A DNA stretch of 58,694 nucleotides from a virus. The notes below the pieces were generated by a model, which ran no database searches, had not been told where the DNA came from, and saw only the letters and a list, made by a program, of their open reading frames with translations. Location of the stretch: IMG/VR virus record IMGVR_UViG_3300020463_002739, positions 1 to 58,694 of that record. One strand, 5' to 3'. This document shows, piece by piece, positions 54,762 to 58,694 of the stretch. Both the position numbers and the translations under genes were made by a program. The number at the start of each line of letters is the position of its first letter. The stretch's first letter is position 1.

Positions 54762-54773
54762 ATATTTATATAC
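54762..54773 (+). promoter_or_regulatory. candidate late promoter of the giant multi-domain gene, ATATTTATATAC
   Basis: An exact copy of the box lies 19 bases before the ATG at 54793, with ACAAGGAATATC as the leader ribosome site. It separates this gene from the glycan cluster and suggests late, particle-phase expression. Confidence 0.65.
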
Positions 54774-54792
54774 TGACAAGGAATATCACAAT

Positions 54793-57700
54793 ATGAACGA
54801 ACTTTCACAATTTTTAGTTGATTCTATTTTATTAGAAGAAAAATCACCTATAAAGAAAACTGTAGTAATTTATGTAGGTAGATTCCAACCTATGCATAAG
54901 GGACATTATGAAACTTATCAACATTTAGTTAAAAAATTTGGTAAGAATAGTGTGTATGTAGGTACTTCTGATAAAGTACAGTTACCAAAATCACCATTTA
55001 ACTTTAAAGAAAAAGTTAAAATTGCAAACTCAATGTTTGGTATTCCTAAAAATAAGATATTCAAAGTAAAAAATCCATACAAACCTGTCGAGATACTTAA
55101 AAAGTTTGATGAAAAAACAACGGCGTTCGTTACTGTTGTTGGTGAGAAAGATAAAAGTAGATTACGCATGGGCCCAGGAAGATATTTCCAACAATATAAA
55201 GGTGAACCAACCGAAGGATATGAAGATAGAGGATATGTTTATGTTTCACCATCACAAGGTGGAGGAATAAGTGGTACAGAAACTCGTAATGGTTTATCAG
55301 TTGGTTCAGATGACCAGAAAAAAGAATTTTTTAAGAAAAGAGCATATGGAAAGTTTAATGCTACTATTTTTAAAATGATTACTGATAAACTAAATGAAGA
55401 TATAGAAATTAAAAAAGAATGGATTTTGGATTCTTTAAATGAAATATCTAAAATTGCTGGAGATGGGTTAGATGTTGATGATGGACCAAATATAGTTTAT
55501 CCTTCAGCACCATTATTTAATAAAATATCTATTGAACGAGCTGCAAAGATTGGGTTTGAGGTAGTTGGTGATATTCTTGGAGGAGAAAAGGCGATTGATA
55601 AAACTGATTATAGAGTTTATGGAGATGGCCCAGTCGGAGCAGTATCGTATTTCCCTGCAGGTATTATCGGTGATATGTCACCAAACAACCAAGTAGATAT
55701 TTACTCAAAAGGTGCATACTCACAATGGTATAAACACGCAACAAGAACCGCATCACTCGTAGGATATGAAGTGATAAGAGGTTTAGGTATAAACCAAGAT
55801 GATGCACAACAATCTGGTGATGATGCTAAAGGTGCAAAGGAATTAGAAAAAGAATTCGAGGCATCTTTACAAGAAAGCATTGTACTACCTGTCAAAGTTG
55901 GTGATACAATTATGACTGGTAGATTTAAGAATAAAAAAACAGTTGTTAAAACTATTGGTAAAGATGAACATGGGATGCCAACTATCAATGGTAGAAAAGT
56001 CGTAACTTTTCGACTGATGAAAGAAGGATTTGTTGTTGAAGTAGCAGGAACAGAGATAGATTGTCCTAAGTGTAACCATTCATGGGAGTTAGAATCGGAT
56101 GATGATGAAAAATACCTTTGTCATAATTGTGGATATGATTCACAAAAACAAGAATACGATTTTGATGCATTCGAAACATGGCAAGAAAAGAATGGAATGT
56201 TGGATGAGAGAAGTAAAGGAAAACTAAGACCAGCAGATTTACTTAGGAGAAAGGCAGCAATGGCTGGTAAACGAGCTGCGATTGCAAGAAGAAGAGCAAG
56301 AACGATGAAAAGAAGAAAACCTCTTGCTAAACTAAAAAAGATTGCATACAAAAAAGCATACCTACAAGTTTATGATGAGTTTATGAAGGAATTATTTCCT
56401 GGCAAGAAAAAATCAGAACTATCTATTCAACAAGCAAAAGTAGTTCACAAAAATGTACTAAGAAAAAAGAAAAGAGTTCTTAAAAGAGCAAAATTCCAAT
56501 TTCTACCTGCACTAAGAGCAAAAGAGGCAGATAAGTTTGATGGTAAAGAGGCAGCAAGAGTACCAAGAAAAAAAGGACAACATAGAGGTTCATCCTCACA
56601 TTCTGATTTATATACAGATGAGAATCCAAAAGGAACAATTAAAGGATTAAAGTTTGCAACAGTAGATGATGCTAAAAAATCTGTAAGTAAAATAAAAGGT
56701 AGTGGTAAAACTCATGCACATAAGATTCAAGCAGCAATTGCTATGGAACAAAGAGCAAGAGTAATGGGTAAAACATCCGCTGCTGCTGTTTATAGAAAGT
56801 TCATCAATCAAATGAAGAAGAAAACCAAGAACGAAATTGATGAAGTAGGGGTAGGAACAGGTCAAAGTGGTATCAGAAAAGGATATCCTGGCAAAGATGA
56901 ACTTGCTGCAAGAATGAAAAAGGTAGCAAAGTATAGAGGATTGACAAATAGTGATAAAAAATATCAATACGATACTATAAAAGAAGTAAATGAATTCTTT
57001 TATATGGATTTTAAAAAGTATGTTTACAAACGAAGAGGAGAAATCAATAGAAAGATAAAAGGATTATCACCTAAAGAAAAGAAAAAATTCTTTGAATTAC
57101 TTTGGAAAAAACAATTTGGAAAAAATAAATCATGGAGTAAAGTAGATGGTAGTGAATTACACCAAATGTTAAAAAAGGATAAATATGTAAAAGAAGGATT
57201 GAAAGAAAAAGGAATCACAGATTTCAAATCACTATTCAAAAAGATGCCTTCTGATTTACAAAAGAGAGTTTACAATCTAAAGAACTTCGGCCAAAGATTA
57301 GATAAACATCCAGAGGGTAATGTTCTTAAACATACTATTATGGTTGTGAATCGTTCAATCAAAGATGATGATATTGATATTGCGATAGCAGCCATGTTTC
57401 ACGATATAGGAAAAGATGAAACTGCTGGTATCCATCCAAAGAAAGGACACATTACACACTTTGGACATGAGAAAGTATCGGCATCTTTAGTAAAAAAGTA
57501 TAAAAAGTTTATAGAATCAGTTGGTGGTAATACTGCAAATGTATTTTACATTGTTAAAAACCATATGAAGTATAAACAACTATCTGATATGAGACCAAAA
57601 AAAGCAGATAAAGTTAAATCATTCAGAGCATTCGATAAATTAGGTAAGTTTTCTAAACACGATAGAGGTGGGTTAGGTGAAGATGTGATAACAGAGGGTG

Positions 57701-58694
57701 GTGCGTATGGACATATGTCTCATCCATTTGATACTGATATCAATTTAACATTTGGACAACTTAAAGATATCGTAAATCGTGCATTAGAGGGTACATTAGA
57801 ATTTACACGAGAAAAAACAGATGGACAGGCACTAGCAATTTCATGGAAAGATGGGAGATTAGTTGCAGCAAGAAATAAAGGACACCTAAAAAACAAAGGT
57901 GAGAATGCTTTAGATATCAAAGGAGTATCAGATAAGTTTCAAGGAAGGGGTGGATTGAGTGATGCATACAATTATGCGATGAAAGACCTTTCAAATGCTA
58001 TATCTTCTCTTAGTGATAAACAAAGAGATAAGATTTTTAAACAAGGTGCGTGTTTTATGAACCTTGAAGTGATATATCCAACATCAGTTAATGTGATTCC
58101 TTATGGACAGGCACTACTTGTGTTCCATGGCACAATGGAATATGATGATGAGGGTGTTGCAATAGGTGAAAATGGTGAGGCAGCAAGAATCTTGGCAGGT
58201 ATGATTAAACAAGTTAATAAAGATGTACAAGATAACTACACAATCCAAGGCCCACCGATTGTAAAATTACCTAAATCGCAAGACCTTTCTAAGAAAAGGA
58301 GTAAATACTCATCTCAAATTTCTAAATTACAAAAACAATTTGGATTAAAGGATACAGATGGTGTTGCAAACTACCACCAGGCATGGTGGGAACAATGGGT
58401 TAGTAAAAACTCACCAGCATCACTTGATAATAAAACCAAAATGGGGTTAGTTAAGAGATGGGCATTCATGGATAAGAAGTTTAGATTAGATTCTAAAAAT
58501 ATTTCTGATTCCAAAACACTTGAATGGGCTAAAAAAACAGATAAAGATAATCATAAGAAGATATCTAAAGATAATTTAATGAAATTTGAAAAAATCTTCT
58601 TAGGATTGGGTGCAGAAGTATTAGAATTTACTTCATCAGCACTTACAGTTAATCCTGATAAGGCAGTTCGTGATATAAAGAAACGAATTGATAA
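54793..58694 (+). CDS. giant multi-domain protein: nucleotidyltransferase, zinc ribbon, HD phosphohydrolase, RNA-ligase-like (partial)
   Basis: The frame is open for 1300 codons to the window edge and continues. Domain order: residues about 22-175, cytidylyltransferase fold (NadM/PPAT-like) with GRFQPMHKGH (29-38) and ISGTETR (159-165). About 420-450 is a zinc ribbon (C424, C427, C443, C446). About 460-560 is a very basic stretch (RRKAAMAGKRAAIARRRART). About 835-950 is an HD domain of the CCA-adding-enzyme type: HPEGNVLKHT, then HDIGK (870-874) and FGHE. About 970-1300 is a ligase-like nucleotidyltransferase with GHMSHPF, EKTDGQAL (K1008 of motif I, KxDG) and FMNLEVIYP. From memory the last part resembles the phage family DUF6267. 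It is the largest incomplete gene here and has its own late promoter. Confidence 0.75.
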   Translation, partial: MNELSQFLVDSILLEEKSPIKKTVVIYVGRFQPMHKGHYETYQHLVKKFGKNSVYVGTSDKVQLPKSPFNFKEKVKIANSMFGIPKNKIFKVKNPYKPVEILKKFDEKTTAFVTVVGEKDKSRLRMGPGRYFQQYKGEPTEGYEDRGYVYVSPSQGGGISGTETRNGLSVGSDDQKKEFFKKRAYGKFNATIFKMITDKLNEDIEIKKEWILDSLNEISKIAGDGLDVDDGPNIVYPSAPLFNKISIERAAKIGFEVVGDILGGEKAIDKTDYRVYGDGPVGAVSYFPAGIIGDMSPNNQVDIYSKGAYSQWYKHATRTASLVGYEVIRGLGINQDDAQQSGDDAKGAKELEKEFEASLQESIVLPVKVGDTIMTGRFKNKKTVVKTIGKDEHGMPTINGRKVVTFRLMKEGFVVEVAGTEIDCPKCNHSWELESDDDEKYLCHNCGYDSQKQEYDFDAFETWQEKNGMLDERSKGKLRPADLLRRKAAMAGKRAAIARRRARTMKRRKPLAKLKKIAYKKAYLQVYDEFMKELFPGKKKSELSIQQAKVVHKNVLRKKKRVLKRAKFQFLPALRAKEADKFDGKEAARVPRKKGQHRGSSSHSDLYTDENPKGTIKGLKFATVDDAKKSVSKIKGSGKTHAHKIQAAIAMEQRARVMGKTSAAAVYRKFINQMKKKTKNEIDEVGVGTGQSGIRKGYPGKDELAARMKKVAKYRGLTNSDKKYQYDTIKEVNEFFYMDFKKYVYKRRGEINRKIKGLSPKEKKKFFELLWKKQFGKNKSWSKVDGSELHQMLKKDKYVKEGLKEKGITDFKSLFKKMPSDLQKRVYNLKNFGQRLDKHPEGNVLKHTIMVVNRSIKDDDIDIAIAAMFHDIGKDETAGIHPKKGHITHFGHEKVSASLVKKYKKFIESVGGNTANVFYIVKNHMKYKQLSDMRPKKADKVKSFRAFDKLGKFSKHDRGGLGEDVITEGGAYGHMSHPFDTDINLTFGQLKDIVNRALEGTLEFTREKTDGQALAISWKDGRLVAARNKGHLKNKGENALDIKGVSDKFQGRGGLSDAYNYAMKDLSNAISSLSDKQRDKIFKQGACFMNLEVIYPTSVNVIPYGQALLVFHGTMEYDDEGVAIGENGEAARILAGMIKQVNKDVQDNYTIQGPPIVKLPKSQDLSKKRSKYSSQISKLQKQFGLKDTDGVANYHQAWWEQWVSKNSPASLDNKTKMGLVKRWAFMDKKFRLDSKNISDSKTLEWAKKTDKDNHKKISKDNLMKFEKIFLGLGAEVLEFTSSALTVNPDKAVRDIKKRID

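Noticed and set aside
1-58694. tRNA genes, CRISPR arrays, insertion sequences, integrase or attachment sites
   Set aside because: None was seen. Intergenic gaps are too short for most, repeats found are coding and in frame, and no transposase or recombinase motifs occur.

Overview
The window is an AT-rich piece of a tailed-phage genome of the T4-like (contractile-tail) type. T4-type landmarks are a gp55-like late sigma factor, gp25 and gp6 baseplate wedge proteins, a gp61-like primase and a gp46/gp47 recombination nuclease. Three weak clues point to a marine Bacteroidetes/Flavobacteria host: a signal peptide of flavobacterial style (2906-3256), a Bacteroidetes-style promoter (TTTG, 20-base spacer, TATATTAG) in front of the primase, and the extreme AT bias. 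The host remains an inference.

Layout. 1-2851: end of a probable peptidoglycan-hydrolase gene, a small membrane protein, the late sigma factor and a carbamoyltransferase. 2906-3685: a secreted and a membrane protein, each followed by a terminator. 3784-23394: virion genes, including a spike-like protein, gp25, gp6, a DNRLRE-type protein, a 2194-residue tail protein and two proteins that share a C-terminal domain. 23397-29659: a sulfotransferase, a GIY-YIG nuclease, the primase, a glycosyltransferase-like protein and a single-chain fusion of gp47 (SbcD/Mre11) with gp46 (SbcC/Rad50). 29649-29810: the only minus-strand gene found, a 53-residue ribbon-helix-helix protein. 29865-35513: a tail fibre with a collagen-like stretch and a C-terminal S74 self-cleaving chaperone. 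35510-54755: about 19 kb of tightly overlapping genes for sugar-nucleotide synthesis and sugar transfer. 54793-end: one open frame of at least 1300 codons that joins a cytidylyltransferase-fold domain, a zinc ribbon, an HD phosphohydrolase and an RNA-ligase-like domain.

How it works together. The glycan block holds about nine candidate glycosyltransferases, two methyltransferases, a radical SAM enzyme, three SDR epimerases/dehydratases, an RmlC-like epimerase, a nucleotidyltransferase and a split transketolase-like thiamine-diphosphate enzyme. It could build an unusual sugar and attach it to virion proteins, to DNA or to the host surface; the sequence does not say which. Most genes touch or overlap by 1-44 bases, so translation is probably coupled. 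A repeated ATATTTATATA box lies 2-26 bases before several starts and directly after two of three terminators; it is my candidate late promoter. Its core TATTTATA is the reverse complement of the T4 late box TATAAATA.

No gene-free stretch longer than 300 bases was found. The longest are 3257-3448 and the bases around the small minus-strand gene. I saw no tRNA gene, CRISPR array, insertion sequence or integrase. All functions are from reading motifs by eye; no database search was run.
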